Source: SIG351 sp045627045
GTDB taxonomy: Bacteria > Bacillota > Clostridia > HGM11327
Reading direction: 5' to 3'
NCBI GenBank assembly: GCA_045627045.1
Contig: JAZQMY010000024.1
Location: 1 to 64,000 of the forward strand
DNA: 64,000 nt
Part shown: piece after piece, positions 52,012 to 61,420 of the stretch
Numbering within the stretch: position 1 is the stretch's first letter
Layout: each line of letters starts with the position of its first letter
Made by a program: the position numbers and the translations under genes
The notes under the pieces: model-generated
What the model was told of the DNA's origin: nothing
Seen by the model: only the letters and a program-made list of their open reading frames with translations
The model's database searches: none

Positions 52012-52995
52012 TCAGAGCGTTGCCGCCATAACAGCCTTGATCGTATGCATTCTGTTTTCAGCCTCGTCGAAAACGATCGACTGGCTGCTCTCGAACACTT
52101 CATCTGTTACTTCCATTGAGTCTCTGTGGAATTTCTCGCCCATTTCCTTGCCGATCACCGTATTCATATCATGATATGACGGCAGGCAGTGCATAAATAC
52201 TGCATTCTTGCCGGCAAGCTCCATTACCTTTGAATTGACCTGATAAGGTGAAAGAGCCTTTATTCTCTCTTCCCACACTTCAACTGGCTCACCCATTGAA
52301 ACCCAGATATCTGTGTAAATTACATCGGCACCGGTGACTGCCTTCTCAACGTCAGATTCAAAGTTAAGTGTTGCACCCGTTGTCTTTGCTATCTCCTCGC
52401 ACTCTGCGATAAGCTTTTCATCCGGAAAATATTCCTTCGGAGCGCAGGCAGTGAAGTTGAGTCCCATCTTTGCCGCACCTACCATAAGTGAATTGCCCAT
52501 ATTGTATCTCGCATCGCCCATGTACACAAAATTGATGCCCTTGAGCTTTCCGAAATGCTCTCTGATCGTCAGAAAGTCCGCAAGTATCTGCGTAGGATGA
52601 AATTCATCCGTAAGTCCGTTCCACACCGGAACGCCTGCATACTTTGCAAGTTCTTCAACGATTTTCTGACCAAAACCTCTGTACTCGATACCATCGAACA
52701 TTCTGCCGAGAACTCTTGCCGTATCGGCAATGCTCTCCTTTTTGCCTATCTGTGAACCGGTCGGATCAAGATAAGTAACGCCCATTCCGAGATCCCTTGC
52801 GGCTACCTCAAATGAACATCTCGTTCTTGTGCTTGTCTTCTCAAATATCAGAGCAATGTTTTTTCCTTCATGCATTCTGTGCGGAATTCCGGCCTTCTTC
52901 TTTGCCTTGAGCTCTGCCGCAAAATCAATGAGGTATTCTATTTCTTCGCTTGTAAAATCAAGCAACTTCAAAAAGTTTCTTCCCTTTAAGTCCAT
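52012..52995 (-). CDS. argF: Ornithine carbamoyltransferase
   Basis: A 327-residue transcarbamylase: carbamoyl-phosphate site EKTSTRTRCSFEVAA near residue 52, ornithine-loop features DPTGSQIGKKESIADTA and MGEPVEVWEERI, and FMHCLPSYHD. It joins carbamoyl phosphate to ornithine to give citrulline. It is the last gene of the arg operon, 18 nt after argD. The anabolic role follows from the operon rather than from the sequence alone. Confidence 0.95.
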   Translation of the reverse strand: MDLKGRNFLKLLDFTSEEIEYLIDFAAELKAKKKAGIPHRMHEGKNIALIFEKTSTRTRCSFEVAARDLGMGVTYLDPTGSQIGKKESIADTARVLGRMFDGIEYRGFGQKIVEELAKYAGVPVWNGLTDEFHPTQILADFLTIREHFGKLKGINFVYMGDARYNMGNSLMVGAAKMGLNFTACAPKEYFPDEKLIAECEEIAKTTGATLNFESDVEKAVTGADVIYTDIWVSMGEPVEVWEERIKALSPYQVNSKVMELAGKNAVFMHCLPSYHDMNTVIGKEMGEKFHRDSMEVTDEVFESSQSIVFDEAENRMHTIKAVMAATL

Positions 52996-53013
52996 GATAA
53001 TTCTCTTCTGTTT

Positions 53014-54177
53014 TCAAATTTTTGCGGCATTTTTGATTACTTCAAGCGCTTTGACAAGAAGCTCTTTCTCAATATTGAGAGGAGGAAGCAGTCTTACCTT
53101 GTTCTTTGCCTTGAGAACAAGCACGCCGTTCTTTCTGCACTCGGCAATAACATCTCCTGCCGGCTTTTCTGTTTCTATACCTATCATAAGGCCCATTCCG
53201 GATACGCCTTTTATGCCGTCTGCACCGTTGAGCGTATCGAAAACAATCTTTGATTTCTCTTTTACCTCCTCAAGGAGCTCGTCATTTATCCTTGAAAGGA
53301 TGTTGATCGCACCTGCACAGGAAACAGGATTTCCGCCGAATGTTGAGCCGTGATCGCCCGGCTTGTAAACATCAGCCGTCTTTTCAAAGAAAAGCGTTGC
53401 GCCTATCGGAAGTCCGCCTGCAAGACCCTTCGCCGTAGAAACGATATCAGGCTGAATTCCGTAATTCATATACGCATAAAGCATTCCCGTTCTGCCGTTG
53501 CCTGTCTGAACCTCATCGGCAATAAGAAGAATATCGTTCTCCTTTGCGATTTTATCAAGCCCGTCAACAAAGTCCTTTGTCAGCGGATTTACACCGCCCT
53601 CGCCCTGAACGCATTCAAACATGATCGCGCAGACTTTATTATCATTTACCTTCTGCTTTACGTCTTCAATGTTGTTTGCTTCGGCATACACAAAGCCCTC
53701 TGTCAGCGGAAGGAATTTTTCGTGGAAAACATCCTGTCCTGTTGCGGCAAGAGTCGTTATCGTCCTGCCGTGGAAGCTGTTTTTCAGCGTAATTATCGTA
53801 TTGTATTCTTTGCCTTTATGCTCTGCCGCATACTGTCTTGCCGCCTTGATGGCGCATTCGTTTGCTTCTGCGCCTGAATTTGAGAAGAAAACCTTCTTCA
53901 TTCCCGTTCTGTCGGCAAGCATCTTTGCAAGCTCCGCACATGGACGCTGATAATAAAGATTTGATGTGTGCTGGAATTTTGAGAGCTGGTCTGTTACGGC
54001 TTTGAGCCACTCGTCATCCGCGTAGCCGAATGTATTTACCGCAATTCCGCTTCCGAGATCGATATATTCATTGCCTTCTGCATCCTTGACAAGAGCGCCC
54101 TTGCCCGATACGAGCTCCACGGGGAATCTTGCGTATGTTCCGGCAATATACTGTTTATCCAATTCAATAGTATTCAT
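53014..54177 (-). CDS. argD: Acetylornithine aminotransferase
   Basis: A PLP class III aminotransferase of about 387 residues starting at the ATG at 54177 (MNTIELDKQYIAGTYARFPV), one base after the argB stop. Marks: NSGAEANECAIKAAR, FHGRTITTLAATG, LLIADEVQTGNGRTG and the Schiff-base lysine in STAKGLAGGLPIGA. It converts N-acetylglutamate semialdehyde to N-acetylornithine. An ATG 9 nt further upstream is possible; frames beyond that overlap argB. Confidence 0.95.
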   Translation of the reverse strand: MNTIELDKQYIAGTYARFPVELVSGKGALVKDAEGNEYIDLGSGIAVNTFGYADDEWLKAVTDQLSKFQHTSNLYYQRPCAELAKMLADRTGMKKVFFSNSGAEANECAIKAARQYAAEHKGKEYNTIITLKNSFHGRTITTLAATGQDVFHEKFLPLTEGFVYAEANNIEDVKQKVNDNKVCAIMFECVQGEGGVNPLTKDFVDGLDKIAKENDILLIADEVQTGNGRTGMLYAYMNYGIQPDIVSTAKGLAGGLPIGATLFFEKTADVYKPGDHGSTFGGNPVSCAGAINILSRINDELLEEVKEKSKIVFDTLNGADGIKGVSGMGLMIGIETEKPAGDVIAECRKNGVLVLKAKNKVRLLPPLNIEKELLVKALEVIKNAAKI

Positions 54178-54178
54178 A

Positions 54179-55036
54179 TCATTCATCCACAAACATTGTT
54201 CCGATGCCTTCATCGGTAAGTGTTTCAATAAGAATTGCGTGAGGAATCGTTCCGTCAATGATAAATACCTGCTTTACGCCCCACTTGATCGCATTAACAC
54301 AACACTCCACCTTCGGGAGCATTCCGCCTGAAATGATGCCGTCCGTAATAAGTCCCGGTGCTTCCTTGAGAGTTATCTTCGGAATAAGTGTTGACGGATC
54401 GTTCTTATCCATAAGAATTCCGCTTATATCCGTCATTGAAATAAGGCTCTGTGCGCCAAGCTCTCCTGCGATCTTTGCGGCAGCTGTGTCGGCGTTGATA
54501 TTGTAAACATTGCCTTCCTTGTCGCAGCCAACAGTTGATATTACAGGAATGTAGCCCTTCTCTATCACGTCAAGCACCGGCTGAACATCAACCTTTGTAA
54601 TTCTTCCTACAAAGCCGAGTCTCTCGTCCTTGACCTCTGCCTCAATCATATGTCCGTCCACACCTGAAAGGCCTATTGCTTTGCCGCCCTTGTTCTCTAT
54701 GAGGTTTACAAGGCTTTTATTGACCTTGCCTGCAAGAACCATCTGCACAATATCGACTGTCTCTTTGTCTGTGACTCTCAGTCCGTCAACAAATACGCTC
54801 TCCTTGCCGATTTTTTTGAGCATATCCGTTATTTCGGGGCCTCCGCCGTGAACAAGCACAACCTTTACTCCTATGAGGGACAACAAAACTATATCCTTCA
54901 TTACGGAGTCCTTGAGCTCCTCATTTATCATGGCGTTTCCGCCGTACTTTATCACAATTATCTTGCCCGTGTATTTCTGTATATAAGGAAGTGCATGGAC
55001 AAGTATTTTTGCCCTGTCTGCATTTGAAGTTTCCAT
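54179..55036 (-). CDS. argB: Acetylglutamate kinase
   Basis: About 285 residues from the ATG at 55036 (METSNADRAKILVHALPYIQ), which has GGAGGG 6 nt upstream. Amino-acid-kinase marks: IVIKYGGNAM, VVLVHGGGPEITDML, NINADTAAAKIAGELGAQ and GMLPKVECCVNAIKWGV. The N-terminal helix is the kind that makes arginine-sensitive hexamers, so feedback inhibition by arginine is likely. It phosphorylates N-acetylglutamate. Confidence 0.95.
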   Translation of the reverse strand: METSNADRAKILVHALPYIQKYTGKIIVIKYGGNAMINEELKDSVMKDIVLLSLIGVKVVLVHGGGPEITDMLKKIGKESVFVDGLRVTDKETVDIVQMVLAGKVNKSLVNLIENKGGKAIGLSGVDGHMIEAEVKDERLGFVGRITKVDVQPVLDVIEKGYIPVISTVGCDKEGNVYNINADTAAAKIAGELGAQSLISMTDISGILMDKNDPSTLIPKITLKEAPGLITDGIISGGMLPKVECCVNAIKWGVKQVFIIDGTIPHAILIETLTDEGIGTMFVDE

Positions 55037-55058
55037 CGCTTTCCCTCCGTTCAAACCA

Positions 55059-56270
55059 TCAGGTTCTGTAATCGCCGTTTATCCTGACATAGTCATATGT
55101 CAGATCGCAGCCCCACGCAACCGATCCGGATGCGCCGTCATTAAGGTTGATTATGATATTGATTTCGTTCTCAAGGAGTATTTCCTTTGCCTTCTCCTCG
55201 GAGAAATCAACTCCTGCACCGTTCTGACAAACAAGTATCTTGCCCTTTGCAGATTCAAACCAGACATCGATTTTATCAACGTCGACCTTTGCTCCGCTGT
55301 AACCTATTGCGCAGAGAACTCTGCCCCAGTTTGCATCCGCACCGAACATTGCCGCCTTTGTGAGTGAAGAGCAGATAACTGACTTTGCAACTGTTTTTGC
55401 CGTCTTCTTGTCCTTCGCACCTGATACAACGCATTCAAGAAGCTTCGTTGCACCCTCACCATCGCCTGCTATTCTTCTGCAAAGATATACCGTAACAGTG
55501 TTGAGAGCCTTCATAAATGTATTGAAAGCCTTGCCGTTTCCGGTAATCATTTTGTTTCCTGCCATGCCGTTTGCAAGAACAGTAACCATATCGTTCGTTG
55601 AAGTGTCGCCGTCAACACTTACCATATTGAATGTGTTGCTGATGTCGCCTGAAAGAGCCTTCTGAAGCATATCGGGAGCAATGGCACAGTCTGTTGTGAT
55701 GAAGACAAGCATTGTTGCCATATTCGGGTGGATCATGCCCGAGCCCTTTGCGATGCCGCCGATTCTGCACTCAACACCGTTTATTTCAAATGAAACGGCT
55801 ATCTGTTTGAGCTTTGTATCGGTTGTCATGATGCCCTCTGCAGCATCCTCACTGTTATGTCCGAGAGAAGCAACAAGTGCATCCATTCCGTTTGCTATCG
55901 GAGCAATGTCAAGAGGCTGACCGATTACTCCTGTTGAGGCAACCACAACGTCATTCTCTGAAATTCCGAGCTTTTCTGCGGCAAGCAAGCTCATCTTCTC
56001 TGCAATTTCTATTCCGTTTGCATTGCAGGTGTTTGCATTACCGCTGTTGCAAATGACAGCCTGAGCATATCCGTCTGAAATATGAGCCTTTGTGACCTTC
56101 AGAGGAGCGCCTTTAACAAGATTTGTCGTATAAACTGCTGCTGCAGCGGCTCTCTTTTCACTGAAAATAAGAGCTAAATCCTTTTTCTCTCTGTTCTTGC
56201 GGATACCGCAATGAATGCCGCCCGCAGTAAATCCTTTTGCGGCGCAAACGCCGCCATCAATCGTTTTCAT
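55059..56270 (-). CDS. argJ: Bifunctional glutamate N-acetyltransferase/amino-acid acetyltransferase
   Basis: A 403-residue ArgJ precursor: GVCAAKGFTAGGIHCGIRKN, NSGNANTCNANGIEIAEKM, and the self-cleavage site in GSGMIHPNMATMLVFIT (Thr after MA). It recycles the acetyl group from N-acetylornithine to glutamate, giving the cyclic pathway; many also use acetyl-CoA. The absence of argA and argE in the cluster agrees with ArgJ supplying both steps. Confidence 0.95.
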   Translation of the reverse strand: MKTIDGGVCAAKGFTAGGIHCGIRKNREKKDLALIFSEKRAAAAAVYTTNLVKGAPLKVTKAHISDGYAQAVICNSGNANTCNANGIEIAEKMSLLAAEKLGISENDVVVASTGVIGQPLDIAPIANGMDALVASLGHNSEDAAEGIMTTDTKLKQIAVSFEINGVECRIGGIAKGSGMIHPNMATMLVFITTDCAIAPDMLQKALSGDISNTFNMVSVDGDTSTNDMVTVLANGMAGNKMITGNGKAFNTFMKALNTVTVYLCRRIAGDGEGATKLLECVVSGAKDKKTAKTVAKSVICSSLTKAAMFGADANWGRVLCAIGYSGAKVDVDKIDVWFESAKGKILVCQNGAGVDFSEEKAKEILLENEINIIINLNDGASGSVAWGCDLTYDYVRINGDYRT

Positions 56271-56300
56271 ATTTCCTCCACACAGATATGTCTGTCCTGT

Positions 56301-57236
56301 TTATCCAATATTTAGCCCATATGTTCTGTCTGTGCCAAGTACGATATTAAGGCACTCGACTGCCGCGCCCGAAGCGCCTTTGCCGAGATTATCGTATCTT
56401 GCCGTCAGAAGAATTCTGTCTTCGTTTCCGTAAACCGATATTTCCATATCGTCTCTGCCGGAAAGTTTTCCTGCTGAAAGGAAGCCTTCCTCGGCGCCGT
56501 TCTCAATATACTTTACTATTGAGCCGGTATATTTTTTTCTGTATGCTTCTTTGATATCCTCAACGGTTTTTCCGTCTGCAAGCTGTGATCTGAAGAGAGG
56601 AACAGTCACTTCCATGCCGCTGTAAAAATCAGCCACTATCGGGCAGAAGCACGGTGCATTTGCAATGCCTGTGATTTCCTTCATCTCTTTAAGATGCTTA
56701 TGCTGCTGCGTAATGCCGTACTGACGCGGTGCCGAAAGAAGAATATCTCTTCCCTCGTCCTCATACTGGGCAATCATCTTCTTGCCACCGCCACTGTAGC
56801 CTGTAAGCGAATGGCAGGTGAGAAGCGCATCCTTCGGAAGAATTGAGCTTTCAATAAGCGGGAACACAAGAGAAATAAATCCGCTTGCGTGACATCCCGG
56901 AACGGCAATTCTCTTTGATGAAGCGATTTTCTCCCCAAAAGCCTGTGAAAGCTCCGGAAAACCGTATGCCCAAAGAGGATTTGTTCTGTGTGCCGTTGAA
57001 GTATCAAGAAGAACAGTATTTTCATTCTCGATAAGTGATACCGCTTCAATGCTTGCCTGATCCGGCAGACAAAGGAAAGCAACATCGGCTTCATTCAGCG
57101 CCTTTTTCCTTGCCGCAGGGTCCTTTCTCTCCTCTTCGGAAAGAGTAATGACCTCTATATCGTTTCGTGCTTCTATTCTTTCGTATATTCTCAAGCCCGT
57201 TGTGCCGGCTTTTCCGTCAATGAATATCTTTTTCAT
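56301..57236 (-). CDS. argC: N-acetyl-gamma-glutamyl-phosphate reductase (short type)
   Basis: A 311-residue reductase. NADP-binding start MKKIFIDGKAGTTGLRIYER, catalytic Cys in VPGCHASGFISLVFPLI, and SLTGYSGGGKKMI. It is about 30 residues shorter than type 1 ArgC and looks like the type 2 form. It reduces acetylglutamyl phosphate to the semialdehyde. Its ATG overlaps the argH stop by 4 nt. Confidence 0.93.
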   Translation of the reverse strand: MKKIFIDGKAGTTGLRIYERIEARNDIEVITLSEEERKDPAARKKALNEADVAFLCLPDQASIEAVSLIENENTVLLDTSTAHRTNPLWAYGFPELSQAFGEKIASSKRIAVPGCHASGFISLVFPLIESSILPKDALLTCHSLTGYSGGGKKMIAQYEDEGRDILLSAPRQYGITQQHKHLKEMKEITGIANAPCFCPIVADFYSGMEVTVPLFRSQLADGKTVEDIKEAYRKKYTGSIVKYIENGAEEGFLSAGKLSGRDDMEISVYGNEDRILLTARYDNLGKGASGAAVECLNIVLGTDRTYGLNIG

Positions 57237-58609
57237 TTTTCAAGAAACTCCTCAACATACTTTATCTGAGCCTTTACCGATTCGTATCCGGTTGAACCCT
57301 CGGAAATTCTCTTTGCAACGCAGGTTTCAAGGCTGATTGCTTCATAGAGATCCTCTTCAAAAAGCTCTGAATACTTCTTGTATTCGCTCAATTCAAAATT
57401 ATCGAGTACCTTACCCGTTTCAATGCACTTTGCTACTATCGAGCCCGTAAGCTTATAGGACGTTCTGAAAGGAAGCCCCTTCTTTGTGAGATAGTCGGCA
57501 AGATCTGTTGCATTGATAAAGCCCTTCTGGGCTGCAGCATACATATTTTCAGGCTTTGTGTGCATCGTTTCTATCATGGGAGCGAATACCCTAAGGCACT
57601 TCTTCACGGTGTCAATGGCATCGAATATGGATTCCTTATCTTCCTGCATATCCTTGTTGTATGCAAGGGGAAGGCCTTTCAGCACTGTAAGCATTCCCAT
57701 AAGGTCACCGTAAACACGGCCCGTCTTGCCCCTGATGAGCTCTGCCATATCGGAGTTCTTCTTCTGAGGCATAATTGATGAGCCTGTTGTATATGCATCA
57801 TCAAGCTCAACAAATTTGAATTCCCAGCTTGACCAGAGAATAATTTCCTCGGAAAAACGTGAGAGATGCATCATGATGAGTGAGAAAGCCGACAAAAGCT
57901 CCACTGCAAAATCCCTGTCGGATACGCCGTCAAGGGAATTCATTGTAATGCCGTCAAATCCGAGTGCGCTTGCCGTCATTCTGCGGTTTATGGGATATGT
58001 TGTACCTGCAAGAGCGCATGAGCCGAGAGGTGAATAATTCATTCTCCTGACCGCGTCCTCAAGTCTGCCGATATCTCTTATGAACATCATTTCATATGCA
58101 AGAAGATGCTGTGCGAATGTTATCGGCTGTGCTCTCTGAAGATGTGTGTATCCCGGCATGATCGTCTTTTCATTAGCCTTTATCTGTGAAAGCACGGACT
58201 TGATTGCTTCCTTGAGGAGCTTGATTATCTCGTTTGCTTCGTCCCTTAAATACATTCTCACATCAAGTGCGACCTGATCGTTACGGCTTCTCGATGTATG
58301 GAGTTTTTTGCCCGTATCGCCTATCCTCTTTGTAAGCTCGGCTTCAACGAACATATGTATGTCCTCTGCCTCCATATCTATCTGAAGCTCTCCCGATTCA
58401 ATATCGTTCAGAATCGAGCCAAGTGCATCTATTATCTCTTCGCTGTCATTTTTCCCGATAATACCGCAAGCAGCAAGCATTGCTGCGTGCTGCATTGAAC
58501 CGGTTATATCTTGTCTGAACATTCTGGAATCGAAGTGAATGGATGAATTGAAGTCGTCAGCCTCTTTGTCAAGAGCGCCTGCCGTCCTTCCTGCCCACAT
58601 TTTTTCCAT
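57233..58609 (-). CDS. argH: Argininosuccinate lyase
   Basis: A 458-residue member of the fumarase/aspartase superfamily: start KMWAGRTAGALDKEADDFNS, HTSRSRNDQVALDVRMYLRD, GYTHLQRAQPITFAQHLLAY, and the mobile catalytic loop GSSIMPQKKNSDMAELIRGK. It splits argininosuccinate to arginine and fumarate. It lies 24 nt after argG and overlaps argC. Confidence 0.96.
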   Translation of the reverse strand: MEKMWAGRTAGALDKEADDFNSSIHFDSRMFRQDITGSMQHAAMLAACGIIGKNDSEEIIDALGSILNDIESGELQIDMEAEDIHMFVEAELTKRIGDTGKKLHTSRSRNDQVALDVRMYLRDEANEIIKLLKEAIKSVLSQIKANEKTIMPGYTHLQRAQPITFAQHLLAYEMMFIRDIGRLEDAVRRMNYSPLGSCALAGTTYPINRRMTASALGFDGITMNSLDGVSDRDFAVELLSAFSLIMMHLSRFSEEIILWSSWEFKFVELDDAYTTGSSIMPQKKNSDMAELIRGKTGRVYGDLMGMLTVLKGLPLAYNKDMQEDKESIFDAIDTVKKCLRVFAPMIETMHTKPENMYAAAQKGFINATDLADYLTKKGLPFRTSYKLTGSIVAKCIETGKVLDNFELSEYKKYSELFEEDLYEAISLETCVAKRISEGSTGYESVKAQIKYVEEFLEK

Positions 58610-58633
58610 AAGATTCGTATTTCCTTTTTGTTA

Positions 58634-59860
58634 TTACTTGTTGTTCTTCTTGTTTACCTGAGCCTGAACCTTGATCGGGAGACCGAAAAGATTGATGAAG
58701 CCCTGTGAATCCTTCTGATCGTAAACGTGGTCCTCTCCGAATGTAGCAATCTCTTCTGAATAGAGTGAGTAGTCACTCCAAGCGCCTGCCTTGATCATGT
58801 TGCCCTTGTAAAGCTTGATCTTTACCTTACCTGTAACGTGCTCCTGTGTCTTGTCAACGAAAGCTGAAAGAGCTTCACGCAAAGGAGTATACCACTGACC
58901 GTTATAAACGAGCTCTGCAAATGTGATTGAAAGCTCCTGCTTCTTGTGTGCTGTCATCTTGTCGAGACAGAGTGTTTCGAGGTAGTTATGAGCGAAGTAA
59001 AGGATTGCACCGCCTGGAGTCTCATAAACGCCACGGCACTTCATACCAACGAGTCTGTTCTCAACTATATCGAGAAGACCGATACCGTTCTCACCGCCGA
59101 CCTTGTTGAGTGCGAGGATGATGTCCTTTGCGCTCATCTTTTCGCCGTTGAAAGCAACAGGTGTGCCCTTTTCGAAATCGAGTGTGATGTATGTAGGAAC
59201 ATCGGGAGCATCGATAGGTGAAACGCCGAGCTCGAGGAAGCCCTTCTTCTCATACTGAGGCTCATTGCCTGCATCCTCAAGATCAAGTCCTTCGTGTGAA
59301 AGGTGCCAGAGGTTCTTGTCCTTTGAATAGTTTGTTTCTCTGTTTATCTTGAGCGGGATGTTGTGTGCTTCTGCATAGTCGATCTCTTCTTCACGTGACT
59401 TGATCGACCATTCACGCCAGGGAGCGATGATCTTCATTTCCGGTGCGAATGCCTTGATTGCAAGCTCGAAACGAACCTGGTCATTACCCTTACCTGTGCA
59501 GCCGTGGCAGATGGCATCAGCACCTTCAGCCTTAGCGATTTCAACGATTCTCTTTGCAATTACAGGACGTGCAAAGGATGTACCGAGCATATATTCTTCA
59601 TAAAGAGCTCCTGCCTTAACAGTAGGAACAATGTAATCATTAACGAATTCGTCTGTGAGGTCTTCGATGTAAAGCTTTGATGCGCCTGTCTTGAGAGCCT
59701 TTTCTTCAAGACCTTCGAGCTCATCTGCCTGACCTACGTTGCCTGAAACTGCGATTACTTCGCAGTTATTATAATTTTCCTTGAGCCACGGAATTATTAT
59801 TGATGTGTCAAGTCCGCCTGAGTAAGCGAGAACTACTTTTTTGATTTCTTTCTTATCCAT
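58634..59860 (-). CDS. argG: Argininosuccinate synthase
   Basis: A 408-residue enzyme with the N-type ATP pyrophosphatase motif VVLAYSGGLDTSIIIPWLKE, CHGCTGKGNDQVRFELAI and YETPGGAILYFAHNYLE. It joins citrulline and aspartate using ATP. It is the first gene of the operon, with CGGAGGA before the ATG. The C-terminus (QAQVNKKNNK) and length are normal for the family. Confidence 0.97.
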   Translation of the reverse strand: MDKKEIKKVVLAYSGGLDTSIIIPWLKENYNNCEVIAVSGNVGQADELEGLEEKALKTGASKLYIEDLTDEFVNDYIVPTVKAGALYEEYMLGTSFARPVIAKRIVEIAKAEGADAICHGCTGKGNDQVRFELAIKAFAPEMKIIAPWREWSIKSREEEIDYAEAHNIPLKINRETNYSKDKNLWHLSHEGLDLEDAGNEPQYEKKGFLELGVSPIDAPDVPTYITLDFEKGTPVAFNGEKMSAKDIILALNKVGGENGIGLLDIVENRLVGMKCRGVYETPGGAILYFAHNYLETLCLDKMTAHKKQELSITFAELVYNGQWYTPLREALSAFVDKTQEHVTGKVKIKLYKGNMIKAGAWSDYSLYSEEIATFGEDHVYDQKDSQGFINLFGLPIKVQAQVNKKNNK

Positions 59861-59900
59861 TTTTGTTTCCTCCGAAGTGGTTGTTATTTATGTTTTATAT

Positions 59901-59916
59901 GTGCATAATTATACAC
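59901..59916. promoter_or_regulatory. Candidate ArgR operator (ARG box)
   Basis: GTGCATAA-TTATACAC is a near-perfect palindrome centred on the -10 of argG. ArgR sites are A/T-rich palindromes of about this size, so arginine-dependent repression here is likely. No argR gene lies in the window. Confidence 0.6.
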
Positions 59917-59936
59917 TAAAATTCTGTTTTTGTCAA
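59908..59936 (-). promoter_or_regulatory. Consensus promoter of the arg operon
   Basis: TTGACA (59931-59936) and TATAAT (59908-59913) with a 17-bp spacer, minus strand. Confidence 0.85.
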
Positions 59937-60013
59937 TACCCGTATTTAAATATTTTTTATTTTATTTTATCCTTTTATTCGATTAATAAAGTTTGACAGC
60001 CATATTTTTTAGC

Positions 60014-60067
60014 AAAAAAGCTCCGGACAATACTTGTTTTTATCAGTCTTGTATATTTGTCCGGAGC
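60014..60067 (-). terminator. Intrinsic terminator after the MFS transporter gene
   Basis: GCTCCGGACAA (60020-60030) and TTGTCCGGAGC (60057-60067) extended by an ATACTTG/CTTGTAT inner stem, then TTTTTT on the minus strand. Confidence 0.85.
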
Positions 60068-60122
60068 GATATGCCTTTTTGCTTATGAATAATTATTTAA
60101 ATTATTTCGTTTTCAGATCGTT

Positions 60123-61418
60123 TTATGCATTTATCGGTTTGAGCTTTCTCACGCAGAATCTGTTGAATAAAATTGCCGATAATCCAAGCGCAAGAGAGAT
60201 TATCGCAAGCACCTGCTGACCGTAAAGCAGTCTTCCGAAGAGCATTACTCCTCCGTTTGCCTGAATCGCTTCGAGAAGCTTTCCAGAAATGACCGATGCG
60301 GCGAATGCCACAATTCCGCTTATTGCATTCTTGATGGCAAATGCCTCCGTAATATACTTCCCGTCTACGTACGAATAAGTGATATTCAGCATATTGGCAT
60401 TTGTTCCTGCATGGCTGATATTATAAATCAGCGAATAAGGAATAATGAGCCACCATGTTTCCGGGCAGGTGAAAACCAACACCAAAAAGCTTGCCACGGC
60501 TATCCACTGACCGAGCTGAACGCCCTTTGAGTAGGAAGTTCTGTCGGTGTATTTTCCTATCGGGATCGATACAGCAAATCTTGCGAGATGGCTGGCAATA
60601 TTCACTATCTGAACAAGCAGCATGCTCATTGCGAGCTCACGGAGTTTGTACGTTGCCAGAAAGCCAACGATCGCATATTGCTGAGCCTTTATTATGCAGG
60701 CAAGCACAACGATCGCCGCATAGCTTTTGTTTCCGAGGGTGTTCTTCATTACCTCTCTGAAGGGTATCTTCGGTTTCTCTGTCTTCTGCTCCGTTTTTTC
60801 GTTCTTTATCAGGAGAAGCATCACCAGGTCGAGCGCACTGTAAATGAAAATCGACACTGCGCAGAAAATAAAAGCGCCTTTCTCGTTATTGATGTCAATA
60901 TAGTGGTTTACCACCGCACCTGCCGCAAGCTGAATCACAACGCCGGAAATAAGCGATATCATCTCTTTTTTGCCGGAGAACGTTGCGAGCTTCTTCGGCT
61001 CAACAAACGAGTTTCCCCATCGGTATATAGTCGACGTTACCATATAGTTGCCGAAATATGCCACAAGCAGAAGCGCGGACACAATAAACTTGTTAAGTTC
61101 CTTCGGGAACGCAAGAAATGGTATCAGGAATATGAGTATGAAGCAGAGCTGACCTGCAGAATGGAACAGCACCGCAAATTTCTTCGTGTTCGTTACCTTC
61201 CTTACGATCGGCACCGCACACAGCTGGAACAGAAACGCAAGTGATACGAATGATGAAATTATTCCGGTTTCCGAATCTGTCATTCCTATTGAAGTCAGAA
61301 GCTCCGCAAGGAATGCATCGGATACCATCAATGCGACAAAATATTCAAATGCACATTCAAAAATATACGCTTTTCTTGAACGCTTGTAATCTTTACCGTC
61401 AAACCTGTTTTGTTCCAC
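60123..61418 (-). CDS. MFS transporter
   Basis: A 431-residue permease with about 12 helices. The first loop region reads VRKVTNTKKFAVLFHSAGQL where the MFS signature is expected, and the second half has SIPIGKYTDRTSYSKGVQLG, a DRTG-like version of the loop 8-9 motif. It does not show the motifs of a specific drug or sugar family, so the substrate is open. It follows the U32 gene by 2 nt and belongs to that operon; the arg operon after it is separated by a terminator and promoter. Confidence 0.82.
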   Translation of the reverse strand: MEQNRFDGKDYKRSRKAYIFECAFEYFVALMVSDAFLAELLTSIGMTDSETGIISSFVSLAFLFQLCAVPIVRKVTNTKKFAVLFHSAGQLCFILIFLIPFLAFPKELNKFIVSALLLVAYFGNYMVTSTIYRWGNSFVEPKKLATFSGKKEMISLISGVVIQLAAGAVVNHYIDINNEKGAFIFCAVSIFIYSALDLVMLLLIKNEKTEQKTEKPKIPFREVMKNTLGNKSYAAIVVLACIIKAQQYAIVGFLATYKLRELAMSMLLVQIVNIASHLARFAVSIPIGKYTDRTSYSKGVQLGQWIAVASFLVLVFTCPETWWLIIPYSLIYNISHAGTNANMLNITYSYVDGKYITEAFAIKNAISGIVAFAASVISGKLLEAIQANGGVMLFGRLLYGQQVLAIISLALGLSAILFNRFCVRKLKPINA

Positions 61419-61420
61419 TT

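Noticed and set aside
60588..61244. 218-codon plus-strand frame opposite the MFS transporter
   Set aside because: Antisense shadow with low-complexity His/Arg/Cys composition and no start signals; the minus-strand transporter is clear.
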